Assembly (NCBI GenBank): GCA_037189845.1
Contig: JBBCIS010000003.1
Span: forward strand, 900,423-964,422
From: JAMLHH01 sp037189845
GTDB taxonomy: Bacteria > Bacteroidota > Bacteroidia > Chitinophagales > JADIYW01
DNA: 64,000 bases
Reading direction: 5' to 3'
Shown: positions 8,813 through 17,807 of the stretch, piece after piece
Layout of the letters: each line of letters begins with the position of its first letter
Numbering within the stretch: position 1 is the stretch's first letter
Notes under the pieces: generated by a model
The model's database searches: none
What the model saw: the letters and a program-made list of their open reading frames with translations, nothing else
Told to the model about the DNA's origin: nothing
Made by a program: the position numbers and the translations under genes

Positions 8813-10345
8813 CTACCAACTGATGACAATCAATCCGTTTCCTCCGTCATTAAATCCGTTTGCACCACCGCCTATTCCTACACCCGGTATAAAATCCGTA
8901 TCTGTAGTATTGGGAGGAGGATTAGATGCCAGTCTGCTTGTCAATACTCCCGGAGTATTTGTCCCGGAAAAGCCTGTTCCTCCCACGAACGAGCTGCCGC
9001 CACCGCCACCGCCGATATATGTGTAAACTGTAGCCGCACTGCCGCCACCACCGCCGCCGCCGGTATAGCCGCCACCGCCGCCACCGCCAAATGACGATGC
9101 GGATGCTCCGTTCAAAGCCCCGTTTCCGTTGCCTCCTAAACTTGTTGCTCCAGCCCCTCCTCTTAATACCAGAGAAGAACCGGTGCCCCCTGTTCCGGCA
9201 TTTGAACCTGAACGACCTCCTGCATTTGTAGCTGTACCACCGTCATATCCGTTCACTGTGCTTCCGCCCGGGCCTCCTGTGGGACGATTGGTATTGACAG
9301 CATTGGAAGTATAGCTCCCGCCACCGCCACCGCCACCGGCTATTGCGATGTAATTTGCTCCTAAGGCTATTCCGGAAAGACCTCCACCTGAACCGCTGTT
9401 GTATGCTACACCTCTGAAACCAGTACCGCCTCCTCCATAAGCAGCAGCGCCTTGTGTGCCATTTCCTCCGCCTCTGTTGGAAGCGCCACCGCCACCAACG
9501 ATGACAGAAATAACAGTACCTCCTGATGTAGAATAAGTACCGGATACATAAGCTCCTGCACCACCTGAACCACCGGATTCACCGCCGCCGTTACCACCGC
9601 CACCGGCTCCCCAGATTTTCACCTGAATGCTGTTAATTCCACACGGAACTTCAAATGTCTGATTGGCTCCTGTATATGCAAAAACCTGCTTACCGGACGG
9701 AGAACGGGTATATACGCTGATGATATTTGAATTTTCAGAGTTACAGACTTTGTCAAAACTTCTGACTCTATAGTAATAAGTGGTTGCGCAATCCAGTCCT
9801 GTGATATTGAATGTTGTCAGGCTACCAACTGCAAGATTGTTGTATGCAGGTAATATGCTATCAAAGCCTGTATCTACTGATACATCGAGATAATAGCCCA
9901 ATACACCTAACTGTGACTGCCAGTTAGCAGTAAATGAATAAGGACCTACAGTAGTTGCTGCGCTGGCTGTAGGTGCCGGCAAAAGCTGTTCGCACGGACA
10001 GGCAATCGGATGCCATGTAGCTCCTACATAAAATTCCAGACAATTCGTTGTCGTATTGAAAATCGTTAAGCTGGTAGGAATTGGAGCAGGAATTGCATCT
10101 CTCTGAACGGTGCTTAATCGAGGAAAAAGAACCCCTTTCGATGTAGATGTAATATCCAGTACAGCATTGTTATCCGGATTAGATGTTCCAATTCCGACAT
10201 TTCCCTGAGCAAATGACTGCGTGTAAAGAAGAACTAATAATATTAGCGTTGCTCCTTTACACACAGCTTTCCAAATAGCACCGTTAAAACTATCTGATGC
10301 TCTAAACCTAACTTGATTAACTAAAAGAATTGTTTTGTTATACAT
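8813..10345 (-). CDS. Tail-fibre-like secreted protein with FN3 and polyglycine domain
   Basis: A 510-residue exported protein with a long N-region before the hydrophobic signal core ('ATLILLVLLYTQSFAQ', about residues 32-47). The mature start 'NVGIGTSNPDNNAVLDI' plus 'STSKGVLFPRLSTVQRDAI' is the motif that opens many Bacteroidota phage-tail-fibre-like surface proteins. An FN3-like module follows at about 123-218. From about residue 225 ('FEVPCGINSIQVKIWGAGGG') to the end the chain is a glycine-rich domain with many GGGG runs. This explains the CCGCCA-like repetition of the DNA. The protein stops at 'GLIVISW' with no T9SS sorting tail, unlike its neighbours, so how it is retained is unclear. 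It lies 31 bp upstream of the 1743-aa cargo gene and probably shares its transcript. A binding or adhesion role is inference. Confidence 0.75.
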   Translation of the reverse strand: MYNKTILLVNQVRFRASDSFNGAIWKAVCKGATLILLVLLYTQSFAQGNVGIGTSNPDNNAVLDITSTSKGVLFPRLSTVQRDAIPAPIPTSLTIFNTTTNCLEFYVGATWHPIACPCEQLLPAPTASAATTVGPYSFTANWQSQLGVLGYYLDVSVDTGFDSILPAYNNLAVGSLTTFNITGLDCATTYYYRVRSFDKVCNSENSNIISVYTRSPSGKQVFAYTGANQTFEVPCGINSIQVKIWGAGGGGNGGGESGGSGGAGAYVSGTYSTSGGTVISVIVGGGGASNRGGGNGTQGAAAYGGGGTGFRGVAYNSGSGGGLSGIALGANYIAIAGGGGGGGSYTSNAVNTNRPTGGPGGSTVNGYDGGTATNAGGRSGSNAGTGGTGSSLVLRGGAGATSLGGNGNGALNGASASSFGGGGGGGYTGGGGGGGSAATVYTYIGGGGGGSSFVGGTGFSGTNTPGVLTSRLASNPPPNTTDTDFIPGVGIGGGANGFNDGGNGLIVISW

Positions 10346-10400
10346 TGCTGATTACGATTTTCATCGATGCTTTATTGAAAATTGGTTTGGCCGGAATAGT

Positions 10401-10455
10401 GCCCGGGATTGCTCCCGGGGCTTTATATGAGATTGCTCAATCACCCTAAGCAATC
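10401..10455 (-). terminator. Two adjacent hairpins between the FadL-like gene and the glycine-rich gene
   Basis: CCCGGG (10402-10407) pairs with CCCGGG (10414-10419), and GATTGCT (10431-10437) pairs with AGCAATC (10449-10455). They lie just beyond the stop of the minus-strand porin gene. Neither is followed by a clear T-tract on the minus strand, so termination or transcript-end protection is only a suggestion. Nothing else is seen in 10346-10470. Confidence 0.35.
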
Positions 10456-10470
10456 TATTGGTATTGGTCA

Positions 10471-11979
10471 TTAATTAAACTTCCATGATAGAGATGCATG
10501 GAATAAATTATTCTGCAAACTCGATTGACTGTTGTTATATTGAGTGCCCACTAAACTGTTGGCATCTGATTGTTCAGTATTTCTAAATGCATGCTCGTAA
10601 GCCAGATTGATGGCAATTTTTTCAGAAACGTTTATGCCGGTTCCTATCGTTGCGTGATGTACTACTACTGCAGGGAATACAGGAAATAATGTACTTGCAG
10701 GGACAGGATTACTGCCATAGATATAACCTGCTCTCAACTTCAGAATTTTATGCGCATCATATTCTACACCTACTTTTGCTACGAAAGTATTTTTCCAGTT
10801 TAAAGGGAAAGGAATATCCAATGTTCCTTCTGTGCCTAAAAGTCTGTTGACATTTGGATTTGTACCTTCTGTCAGATGGATATCTAATTTTTCAAAAGCT
10901 TTTGCCCAGTTAATCCATTCGAAATCTCCTGAGATTTTAAGCTTAGGATTAATGGCATAAGCAACACCTATCGCTACAGATTGTGGAAGATATAATGTTG
11001 CTTCTGCCTGATATTCATCAACTGCTCCTTTTGATAAATCAATTCCTAATTGTCCAAACTGCGCCGCAGCCTGTTGTTGCGCTTCCTGTGGTGTCAGCTG
11101 GGGATTTTGCGCCAAAACACCCTGAACTACTCTGCCGAATGCATCATTGAACTGTGTATTCATATCCAGAGAAGCTTTACCTCCTTTGTAGTTCAATTTT
11201 GTCGGTAATGTATAATTGACTCCCAGAGATAATTTATCATTGGGTTTGTATGCTACGCCAATTTTTCCGTTAAACTGGAAAGCTTTTAAGTCTGTGATAT
11301 CAGCAGCTGCAACCAGCTCATTGTAACCCAGACCTCCCTGTTGCGGAGAACCGGAAAATAAATTGCCAAAAGTAAATCCCGTAGACGGGTCAATGACTCC
11401 TCTCAAAAATGACGGCGAAACACTGAATGGCTCACCAAAAGCAAACTGGCTGTAAACCAGATTGGCAGTAATGCCCACGGATAGCTGGTCAATTATTTTA
11501 TAAGCAAAAGAACCTCCTGCCTGTATCACTGCAAACTGTGAATGGTATTTTTGAGGGATATAGTTGCCGGACTCGTCTTTAAATAAAGAGTGATTCAATG
11601 AATATTCAGAACCTAAACCTCCCTGAGTATAAACTCCGAATCCATAGGCAATTTTGTCATTGGCTTTTGTAGCAAAACCTATTGAACCAGCCGGAAACAA
11701 CTTGTTTTTGCCGTTTGCGTCATTGATTGCATTTTTAAAGGTCAGTTTCGGAGCCATCAACGAAACACTGATATCCAATTGTGGAGATTCCAGAAAAGCC
11801 AGACCAGCCGGATTATTATTAATCAAGGATGGATTGTCAAAATTTCCCGTAGTCGTTCCGCCTCTGCCGATAGTGGCTGCATCCGAACCTAATAATTTTG
11901 TTCCGTTCTGAGCTGATAAAGGCGTATATGCTGACGCTACCAAAGCTGCTAAAACTCCAAATCTGTACACTTTTTTCAT
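10471..11979 (-). CDS. OmpP1/FadL/TodX-family outer membrane transport protein
   Basis: This 502-residue outer-membrane porin has a signal peptide 'MKKVYRFGVLAALVASAYTPLSAQ'. The ATG at 11979 was chosen over an in-frame GTG two codons upstream. The mature N-terminus contains 'GSDAATIGRGGT...NNPAGLAFL', the plug-region hallmark of FadL-family transporters, followed by alternating beta-strands with aromatic girdles and ending '...LFHASLSWKFN'. FadL proteins pass long-chain fatty acids or other hydrophobic compounds across the outer membrane; the substrate here is unknown. The T9SS protein PorV also has this fold, but PorV is shorter, and the extended periplasmic segment around 'GVLAQNPQLTPQEAQQQAAA' is not expected there, so plain FadL/TodX is preferred. 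A consensus promoter lies upstream (12048-12080). Confidence 0.88.
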   Translation of the reverse strand: MKKVYRFGVLAALVASAYTPLSAQNGTKLLGSDAATIGRGGTTTGNFDNPSLINNNPAGLAFLESPQLDISVSLMAPKLTFKNAINDANGKNKLFPAGSIGFATKANDKIAYGFGVYTQGGLGSEYSLNHSLFKDESGNYIPQKYHSQFAVIQAGGSFAYKIIDQLSVGITANLVYSQFAFGEPFSVSPSFLRGVIDPSTGFTFGNLFSGSPQQGGLGYNELVAAADITDLKAFQFNGKIGVAYKPNDKLSLGVNYTLPTKLNYKGGKASLDMNTQFNDAFGRVVQGVLAQNPQLTPQEAQQQAAAQFGQLGIDLSKGAVDEYQAEATLYLPQSVAIGVAYAINPKLKISGDFEWINWAKAFEKLDIHLTEGTNPNVNRLLGTEGTLDIPFPLNWKNTFVAKVGVEYDAHKILKLRAGYIYGSNPVPASTLFPVFPAVVVHHATIGTGINVSEKIAINLAYEHAFRNTEQSDANSLVGTQYNNSQSSLQNNLFHASLSWKFN

Positions 11980-12047
11980 AAACACTTTTAATTACCGAAT
12001 TCTTCTTCTTCCCTTCAGTAATCCCTTTCTATGTCACAAGCGTAGAG

Positions 12048-12080
12048 CAAAAGTAGGAAATATTTTTATTATCCTACAAA
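12048..12080 (-). promoter_or_regulatory. Consensus Bacteroidota promoter of the FadL-like gene
   Basis: On the minus strand TTTG (12080-12077) is followed after 21 bases by TACTTTTG (12055-12048). This matches the Bacteroidota primary-sigma consensus TTTG-N19..21-TAnnTTTG at both elements and in spacing. The predicted start of transcription near 12044 leaves a leader of about 65 nt before the ATG at 11979. The rest of the 11980-12164 gap is AT-rich with no gene. Confidence 0.7.
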
Positions 12081-12164
12081 ATAGATAGACTTTATAGATT
12101 AATAAATTGTAAAGACAATTTCCTTTTGACTCTATAGAGAAAATCATTGAATTATAAACAATTG

Positions 12165-13913
12165 TCAATTAGATTTTTGTATCTGCCACTTCTTACTCAA
12201 AACTTCTTCGTTCAATCTGATTCTGACGATATAATTTCCGGCCGGATAATTTCCTATAGATAAAGGAATCCATGTTTTTCCGGCTGGTAGTGCAAAATGC
12301 TGACTACCCATAAACTGACCCAACATATTAAAGATGTCTGTAGTGACTTCTATCTCTTCGGGGGTAGTGACGTAAAAGCCTCCTTCACCATTATGTGACG
12401 GATTGGGGAAAATCTCACTGACAGAAATGGTTTTTTCTGAGAGGATTCTAGCATCTACTATTTTTGAATACTCATAAGAGCCATCAAAATCTATATTTTT
12501 TACTCTGTAGTAGTACAATATTCCCGGCTGTATATGATAATCGTCCAGGTGATAACGGTGCGGTGTATCGGAAAACCCTCCGTATGGCCCGGCAACTTGT
12601 CCGATGTACTCAAAAGATTTTCCGTCAATGCTTCTTTCGACTTCGTAATGGCTGATGTTTTTTTCAGTGGCAGTATTCCATACCACCTGAATATATTGAT
12701 TGTTGACAGGTTCGGCATAGATATTCAAAAACTCCACCGGGAGCTCTGTCATATTGTTTTCTGTACCGTGAATCCTGAAAATGGAGAATGAATGCTGATT
12801 GGTCAGAACATTTCCTGTGGGACAAACTCTCATTCCCGCCAAAGCCGGCCAAACCGGTGCGCCATCGGAAAGTGGTCCCGCATTATCACCGCCCTGGATG
12901 CCGTCCTTTGCAAGATATCTCACTTCTGAAAAAGGACCTCCACAGATGGAAATATTCAAAATCGGAACAGATGAATTTAAAATTGGTCCCGGAAAAACTT
13001 CGATTCTGTAATTGTAATCATCCACCGCATCAGGAGTCACCGACCATTCGAGTGCCGAAGCTGTTACCAGACTCGCTCTGTCTATAATCCCATCCAAACC
13101 AGCTCCCGGAACACAACTCAAAAAAGGGTCCATGTCCGGCGACGGGTCTGTACCGACATCGCAAAAGACAACATTGTTATGCAGTGCTGTAACTCCCTCT
13201 TTCAAAAATGCTGTCAATGCATTGCTGTTGGGCAATTGGTTAAAACGAACAGAAACAGCTTCCATACCATCCATAGAAATATGTGTCAGCACAGGAGCTA
13301 CTCCTACCGGAAAATAATAATCGGCATTCGTCACACCGACGGCTCTTTTCAATTTACCTTCTACATATTTTGTCAGTGAACCGTTAGAAATATGATGTCC
13401 TTGTATCGCATTTATATCTTCATTCAAAACGGATAATGTGTGCTGATAATCTCCGCTTCCGGGATACACGAGACGAGAAAAAGGCTGCGTGCGAAGGATA
13501 CCAAAACCGGAAGAGAAGTACAGTCTGTCCTTCACATTCACATCTGCATGTAGTGAAACATACTGACCTGTGGAAGATGTTTTTTCTATCTGTAAATCGT
13601 AAAAGGCATTTTCACTCAATCCTTTCCAGTCGCCATAGATATTCTGGTCTGCTGTTCCGGAAAAAACTTCTCTTCCGGTGGATTGATATTGATTATTCAA
13701 TGAAAAATTTCTCCAATCTCCTTTCAGTTCTATCTCGCCTTGCTGATTGGTAAAAGTTCCGTTTTGGTTCGTAATATCACCGTTGACAAATAAAGTCGGA
13801 GTGTCTGATATTGCACCGTTTACGATAACAATTCCTTCGTTGATATAAAACTCATTGGCTGCGAACAGCTGCGTTTTTATACCAAAAAATGCAATCAATA
13901 ATATGTACTTCAT
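12165..13913 (-). CDS. T9SS type A sorting-domain surface protein
   Basis: A 582-residue exported protein. The ATG at 13913 gives a compact signal peptide ('MKYILLIAFFGIKTQLFAA'); an ATG eight codons upstream (13937) is possible but adds nothing signal-like. The N-terminal half has beta-rich segments ('VNGDITNQNGTFTNQQGEIE', 'DQNIYGDW') that suggest a beta-helix or filamentous stalk. Near residue 400 is the 'ELPVEFLNIYAEPVNNQ...VWNTATEKNISHYEVERS' module that also precedes the tail of the 1743-aa neighbour. The last ~80 residues ('VSEIFPNPSHNG', 'FNMLGQ', 'YPAGNYIVRIRL') are a T9SS type A tail. It follows the 1225-aa type B cargo by 31 bp and is probably co-transcribed with it. Function beyond surface exposure is unknown. 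Confidence 0.82.
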   Translation of the reverse strand: MKYILLIAFFGIKTQLFAANEFYINEGIVIVNGAISDTPTLFVNGDITNQNGTFTNQQGEIELKGDWRNFSLNNQYQSTGREVFSGTADQNIYGDWKGLSENAFYDLQIEKTSSTGQYVSLHADVNVKDRLYFSSGFGILRTQPFSRLVYPGSGDYQHTLSVLNEDINAIQGHHISNGSLTKYVEGKLKRAVGVTNADYYFPVGVAPVLTHISMDGMEAVSVRFNQLPNSNALTAFLKEGVTALHNNVVFCDVGTDPSPDMDPFLSCVPGAGLDGIIDRASLVTASALEWSVTPDAVDDYNYRIEVFPGPILNSSVPILNISICGGPFSEVRYLAKDGIQGGDNAGPLSDGAPVWPALAGMRVCPTGNVLTNQHSFSIFRIHGTENNMTELPVEFLNIYAEPVNNQYIQVVWNTATEKNISHYEVERSIDGKSFEYIGQVAGPYGGFSDTPHRYHLDDYHIQPGILYYYRVKNIDFDGSYEYSKIVDARILSEKTISVSEIFPNPSHNGEGGFYVTTPEEIEVTTDIFNMLGQFMGSQHFALPAGKTWIPLSIGNYPAGNYIVRIRLNEEVLSKKWQIQKSN

Positions 13914-13944
13914 TTCCCTCACTACGTCGTACTGCATGACCAGA

Positions 13945-16900
13945 TTATCTGGACAATGTCAGATTTCCTTTTCTTTCTATTACTAATTCATTGCAAACCG
14001 CCTGCAAAACATAGCTGTATGCTCCGGTTTCAGCTTTCTGGTTTTTCCAGATGCCTTCCCAGCCGTTCTCCTGCGATTGCGATTCAAAAACTTTTTCGCC
14101 CCAACGATTGAAGATGATGAGATAAAAATTTTCCAACGGATATAATGACCTCACAAGGAAGATGTCATTTTTACCATCACCATTGGGTGTAAAAGCACTT
14201 GGGATATAAACATTGCTTTCCAGACAAGTCGGGTTTTCTACTTTTACCAGTACTGAATCTGTAGCCTGACAAGCATTGCTATCGGTCAAAATCACTTTGA
14301 ACCAGGTATCTTTTTCTACTGCTGCATAAGTGGGCGTTTCGTTGATAGATGTTACAATATCTTCCGGAAACCATTGCAGAGATTGATATGTCTCCTGAGC
14401 AATATGCAACTCAAATTCTTCATTTATCTCTACAGGATTTTTACTGACAAAAATTTTCACTTCCGGAGCCGGATGTACAGTTAAATCCAGAATATAAGTC
14501 GTATCGCAAATTTCTCCGCTGGCTTTTATTTCATAAGTTCCTGACTGGGTATATTGAGTTCCTTGAAAAAGATAACTTTCACCGGCACAGATTTCTTCTG
14601 TCAGATTTACGACCAATTGTTCCTCTACTTTCAAGGATAAAGTCACCAGACTATCGCAACCGCCTGTTGAAATCAGTTTTACTTCATAATTTCCTGCATC
14701 ATAAAAACGGAAAGTGTCTATCTGAACAAAACCGCCTTTGCAAATCGTTTTTTCTATCTGCGTTTGCAACGGAGACAAAATGGTCAAATTGAGCACGATG
14801 GTGCTGTCACAGCCATTTTCTCCCTTTAAAGTATCGCTATAAATTCCGGAAACAGAAATTTCTTTACCGTTAAAAGTATAGCTGCTTCCATGACAAATTT
14901 CCCTTTGAAACGTTGTGTTTTGTTTTTTCAGGTAGTCTAAATTTACCGTCAGAATGCTGTCACAACCGGACTGATTTTTCAGTATAATTTCATAAACTCC
15001 CTCTTTGTCAAATCGTTGACCTTCTATTTCCAGAATTTCTCCTTCGCAAAGCGTACGACTGATAGTATGAGATGTAGGCAATAAAACTTTTACCGTCACA
15101 AATCCTGAATCCACCGGATTACAATCTTCGGGATTATACAAAGTGAATTTCACACGATATTCTCCCTGTTGCTCAAAAGTATGCTCAGGAAATTCTTCAT
15201 TACTGGTTTTGCCGTCACCAAATTCCCATAAATAAGTAGTCCCCGGTTTTGTGGAGGTATAGGAAAATTTCGTAGTCAAAGTATTACATCCCGTAGGCGG
15301 AGTGGCCGTCACTGTTATCACCTGCATGGCATTTAAGTCAAACCGGTATTTGATACCCGCCATATTACAGTTGTCTGCAAGATTGTTTTGACCATAAGCA
15401 TCCGGAGTTACGGGAAAATTATTTCTTCCGCCGCAGCTGGCACAAACTGCCTGATAAACCACACCATTTTTATCAAATCTGCTGGTTCCTCCATCGACGT
15501 GGTCTGCAGAACCTACTTCTCCGAAAAACGAAGCATAAATCAGAGATTTGGCATCTCTACTCAGATTAATCAGGTAAAAATCAGAACCATCTGTACTTGA
15601 CATATATGCATCTGAAGTGACAGGCATCCCATTGGTGAAGCCTAACCATCTGTTGACATTTTCATTGGTTTCACCACCCCATCCTACTGCGTACAGATTG
15701 CCGCAAACGTCTACCATAAATGCTGTTGGGGAAATATTGATATATCTGGAATTGGGTGTTCCGAATACTGTAGAATAAACTGTTGTACTTAAATCCGGGG
15801 TTAATTTATGTATGAATTGTTTGGAGCCGGGATTGTTATATACACCTGCCGATACCGGATAAGCACCTAATGTCTGTCCGAAAACATACACATTTCCTTC
15901 GTTGTCCAAATCCATGATATGAGCCTGGTCATAAGCAGACGTTCCCAGATATGTGTCAGATAATATCGATTTCCCATCGCTACTGATTTTGGCAACAAAA
16001 CCATCAACATCTCCGCCTCTATATGTACGGTTCAATCCATTTGTTGTCTTAATAATTCCGGAGCTTCTGGTTCCTCCGGCGATGTAAACATTATTTTCTT
16101 TATCTAATTGGATACTGTATGCAGCATCTGCCGAACCTCCGCCATAATAAGTAGCCCAATGCACCTGACTCAGATTTTCATTGAATTTTACGACTAATCC
16201 GTCATAATCACCACCTCGTGTAGCCTGTGCATTTCCGGTAGTTCCGGTGAGATTTGTAGAAGCCGTTGTAGACGCGATATAAATATTCCCCTCTTTATCT
16301 ACTGCAATATCTCCTCTGGATTCATCTCCATAATTGTAATTAATCAAAAATCCATAGTTCAGGCCGTCATTCCCGGTTCCGCCATAATATGTACCTCCAA
16401 CCAAAGAAGAGCCATCTTTTGAAAATTTGACAACTGCAATATCTGTCCCCTGAAAAAACATGCTTCCGTCCATCACAGAAGCATAAGAACCGCCCCTGTA
16501 AGCATTTTGATATGCATTGGTACTGATAGGAAAATTATTGGAGCCCGTAATCACCAGTGCAATTAATTCATCATCTTCTGTAGAATATAAACTGGACAGC
16601 AATTCATTGGCACGACCTCCCAGATACGTAGAATATAATCTGGTCGTTCCGTCAGAAGAGAATTTGGTAATGACCACATCACAGGCTCCGTCTCCTGCAC
16701 CTCCTCCATAAACTGTCTGAAGCGCGCCAACAGTAGTCGGATATTGCGCTCCTCTGGAAATTCCTCCCAGATACATGTTTCCTTGTGAATCATAAGTTGC
16801 AGAAGCTCCCCAGTTGTCCGAAAGACTTCCTGAATACGTAGAAAATATCAGACTCGGGTCAACCACTAAATCTGTATTTTTATCATATCCATCCGGAAAT

Positions 16901-17622
16901 CTAAAGCTCAACTTGTTGTCTCTTAAAACATAATCTGTTTTGACTTCCGTTTTAACGCCGTTGATAATCTGATAAGAATATGGTGCGAGCTCGTATATTT
17001 CGTTGACAGAAGTCTGTATTCGTAATCTGCCATGTTCATCGATTTCTATTCCATCCACTCCGTCATACTCTACCTGAATCCGGGAAGCGTCACCACCTTT
17101 TCTGATGATGTAATCGCTCTTCAAAGTATTTCCGTGGCTATAGATTTTGAAATCAATCTGAGGATACAAGCTCTGATAAGTGACCTTTTTCCAGGATTTT
17201 ACCTTGGATTGCCATTTCGATTTTTCATTACCGATAAAGAAATTACTATGAGCAGGAAAAGATTCTTCTGTAGTAACTGTGGCTCCTGAATTAGCACCTA
17301 TCCACTTTGTTCTGTATGCATGACCTCTGACATCGTGATGATGCGGTTCAGACGGCTCAGCAGATTTTGCTTTATTGTGGTGGTGGTGACCATGTGTAGT
17401 ATTTTCTGAAAATAAATACGTCAATTGTCCCTGTTCCAGAAATAACCATCCACCTCGTAAGTCAGCTTTCAGCAAGACATTATTTTCCCACTGACCTTTA
17501 TTTTCTACAAATTCAATATTGGATTCTACAGCGTTATGCGCATAGAGATTTTTACCTAAAAGACTAAAAAACACCAACAATAAACTCGAAAACCTGACTT
17601 GTTTTATTATATCACTCACCAT
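13945..17622 (-). CDS. Large T9SS type B (CHU_C, gliding-associated) surface protein with SBBP propeller and PKD
   Basis: A 1225-residue cargo. The ATG at 17622 gives a signal peptide ('VRFSSLLLVFFSLLGKNLYA'). The frame stays open to 17982, but that extension runs through the neighbour's terminator and a promoter box, so it was not used. Residues ~33-250 are a DUF7948-like domain ('FVENKGQWENNV'). About 260-760 are SBBP-type beta-propeller repeats ('STYLGGRANE', 'TYYGGGSADAAYSIQLDKE'). Around 800 is a PKD fold ('YLWEFGDGKTSNEEFPEHTF'). About 850-1050 are four tandem modules of the 'C.G..y.f.G...GCDS' type. The last ~90 residues ('SAFTPNGDGKNDIF', 'FNRWGEKVFES') are the gliding-motility-associated type B sorting domain. 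A His-rich loop ('HGHHHHNK') near residue 78 could bind metal (inference). Confidence 0.88.
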   Translation of the reverse strand: MVSDIIKQVRFSSLLLVFFSLLGKNLYAHNAVESNIEFVENKGQWENNVLLKADLRGGWLFLEQGQLTYLFSENTTHGHHHHNKAKSAEPSEPHHHDVRGHAYRTKWIGANSGATVTTEESFPAHSNFFIGNEKSKWQSKVKSWKKVTYQSLYPQIDFKIYSHGNTLKSDYIIRKGGDASRIQVEYDGVDGIEIDEHGRLRIQTSVNEIYELAPYSYQIINGVKTEVKTDYVLRDNKLSFRFPDGYDKNTDLVVDPSLIFSTYSGSLSDNWGASATYDSQGNMYLGGISRGAQYPTTVGALQTVYGGGAGDGACDVVITKFSSDGTTRLYSTYLGGRANELLSSLYSTEDDELIALVITGSNNFPISTNAYQNAYRGGSYASVMDGSMFFQGTDIAVVKFSKDGSSLVGGTYYGGTGNDGLNYGFLINYNYGDESRGDIAVDKEGNIYIASTTASTNLTGTTGNAQATRGGDYDGLVVKFNENLSQVHWATYYGGGSADAAYSIQLDKENNVYIAGGTRSSGIIKTTNGLNRTYRGGDVDGFVAKISSDGKSILSDTYLGTSAYDQAHIMDLDNEGNVYVFGQTLGAYPVSAGVYNNPGSKQFIHKLTPDLSTTVYSTVFGTPNSRYINISPTAFMVDVCGNLYAVGWGGETNENVNRWLGFTNGMPVTSDAYMSSTDGSDFYLINLSRDAKSLIYASFFGEVGSADHVDGGTSRFDKNGVVYQAVCASCGGRNNFPVTPDAYGQNNLADNCNMAGIKYRFDLNAMQVITVTATPPTGCNTLTTKFSYTSTKPGTTYLWEFGDGKTSNEEFPEHTFEQQGEYRVKFTLYNPEDCNPVDSGFVTVKVLLPTSHTISRTLCEGEILEIEGQRFDKEGVYEIILKNQSGCDSILTVNLDYLKKQNTTFQREICHGSSYTFNGKEISVSGIYSDTLKGENGCDSTIVLNLTILSPLQTQIEKTICKGGFVQIDTFRFYDAGNYEVKLISTGGCDSLVTLSLKVEEQLVVNLTEEICAGESYLFQGTQYTQSGTYEIKASGEICDTTYILDLTVHPAPEVKIFVSKNPVEINEEFELHIAQETYQSLQWFPEDIVTSINETPTYAAVEKDTWFKVILTDSNACQATDSVLVKVENPTCLESNVYIPSAFTPNGDGKNDIFLVRSLYPLENFYLIIFNRWGEKVFESQSQENGWEGIWKNQKAETGAYSYVLQAVCNELVIERKGNLTLSR
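14470..15060 (-). repeat. Four tandem ~65-residue 'GCDS' modules inside the type B cargo
   Basis: Each unit reads roughly Cys-x-Gly, then an aromatic/Gly motif, then G-x-Y, then 'GCDS' or 'ICDT', and a beta-strand 'LxLxV'. Units begin at 'LCEGEILEIEG', 'ICHGSSYTFNG', 'ICKGGFVQIDT' and 'ICAGESYLFQG'. The first and third cysteines are well placed for one disulfide per unit. Such repeats are common stalk elements in Bacteroidota surface proteins; binding partners are unknown. Confidence 0.75.
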
Positions 17623-17654
17623 ATACTTCGCCCATAGAATTTCAAAAGAAACTA

Positions 17655-17662
17655 CAAATCTA
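17655..17662 (-). promoter_or_regulatory. -7 box upstream of the type B cargo gene
   Basis: The minus strand reads TAGATTTG, a full match to TAnnTTTG, about 30 bases before the ATG at 17622. No clear -33 TTTG lies at the expected distance. The site supports the start chosen for the 1225-aa protein. Confidence 0.5.
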
Positions 17663-17745
17663 ATATTTCTATTAAATTGATAGACTTTATGGGGTGTTAA
17701 TTTTCGATTAATGTATCTGGAAAGAGAAAGATGTGGATTTTCTAT

Positions 17746-17782
17746 AAAAAACGAAAGCGATCCTCTTTTGAAGAACCGCTTT
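17746..17782 (-). terminator. Intrinsic terminator after the BI-1-like gene
   Basis: On the minus strand AAAGCG (17782-17777) pairs with CGCTTT (17759-17754), extended inward by further pairs including G-U, and is followed by CGTTTTTT. It lies ~25 bp past the stop at 17808 and separates this gene from the downstream cargo gene. Confidence 0.7.
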
Positions 17783-17807
17783 GTAACATTAAAATTAAGT
17801 ATTTCCT

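Noticed and set aside
8823..9603. Proline- and valine-rich open frames overlapping the glycine-rich gene
   Set aside because: They are shadow frames (antisense or out of frame) of GGC/GGT/GGA codon runs, with no start context or family similarity.
8990..9610. CCGCCA-type tandem DNA repeat
   Set aside because: The repetition is irregular and fully explained by glycine codons of the polyglycine domain.
10471..11979. PorV (LptO) of the T9SS
   Set aside because: The fold is the same but the protein is too long and has a FadL/TodX-type N-terminus and an extra periplasmic segment.
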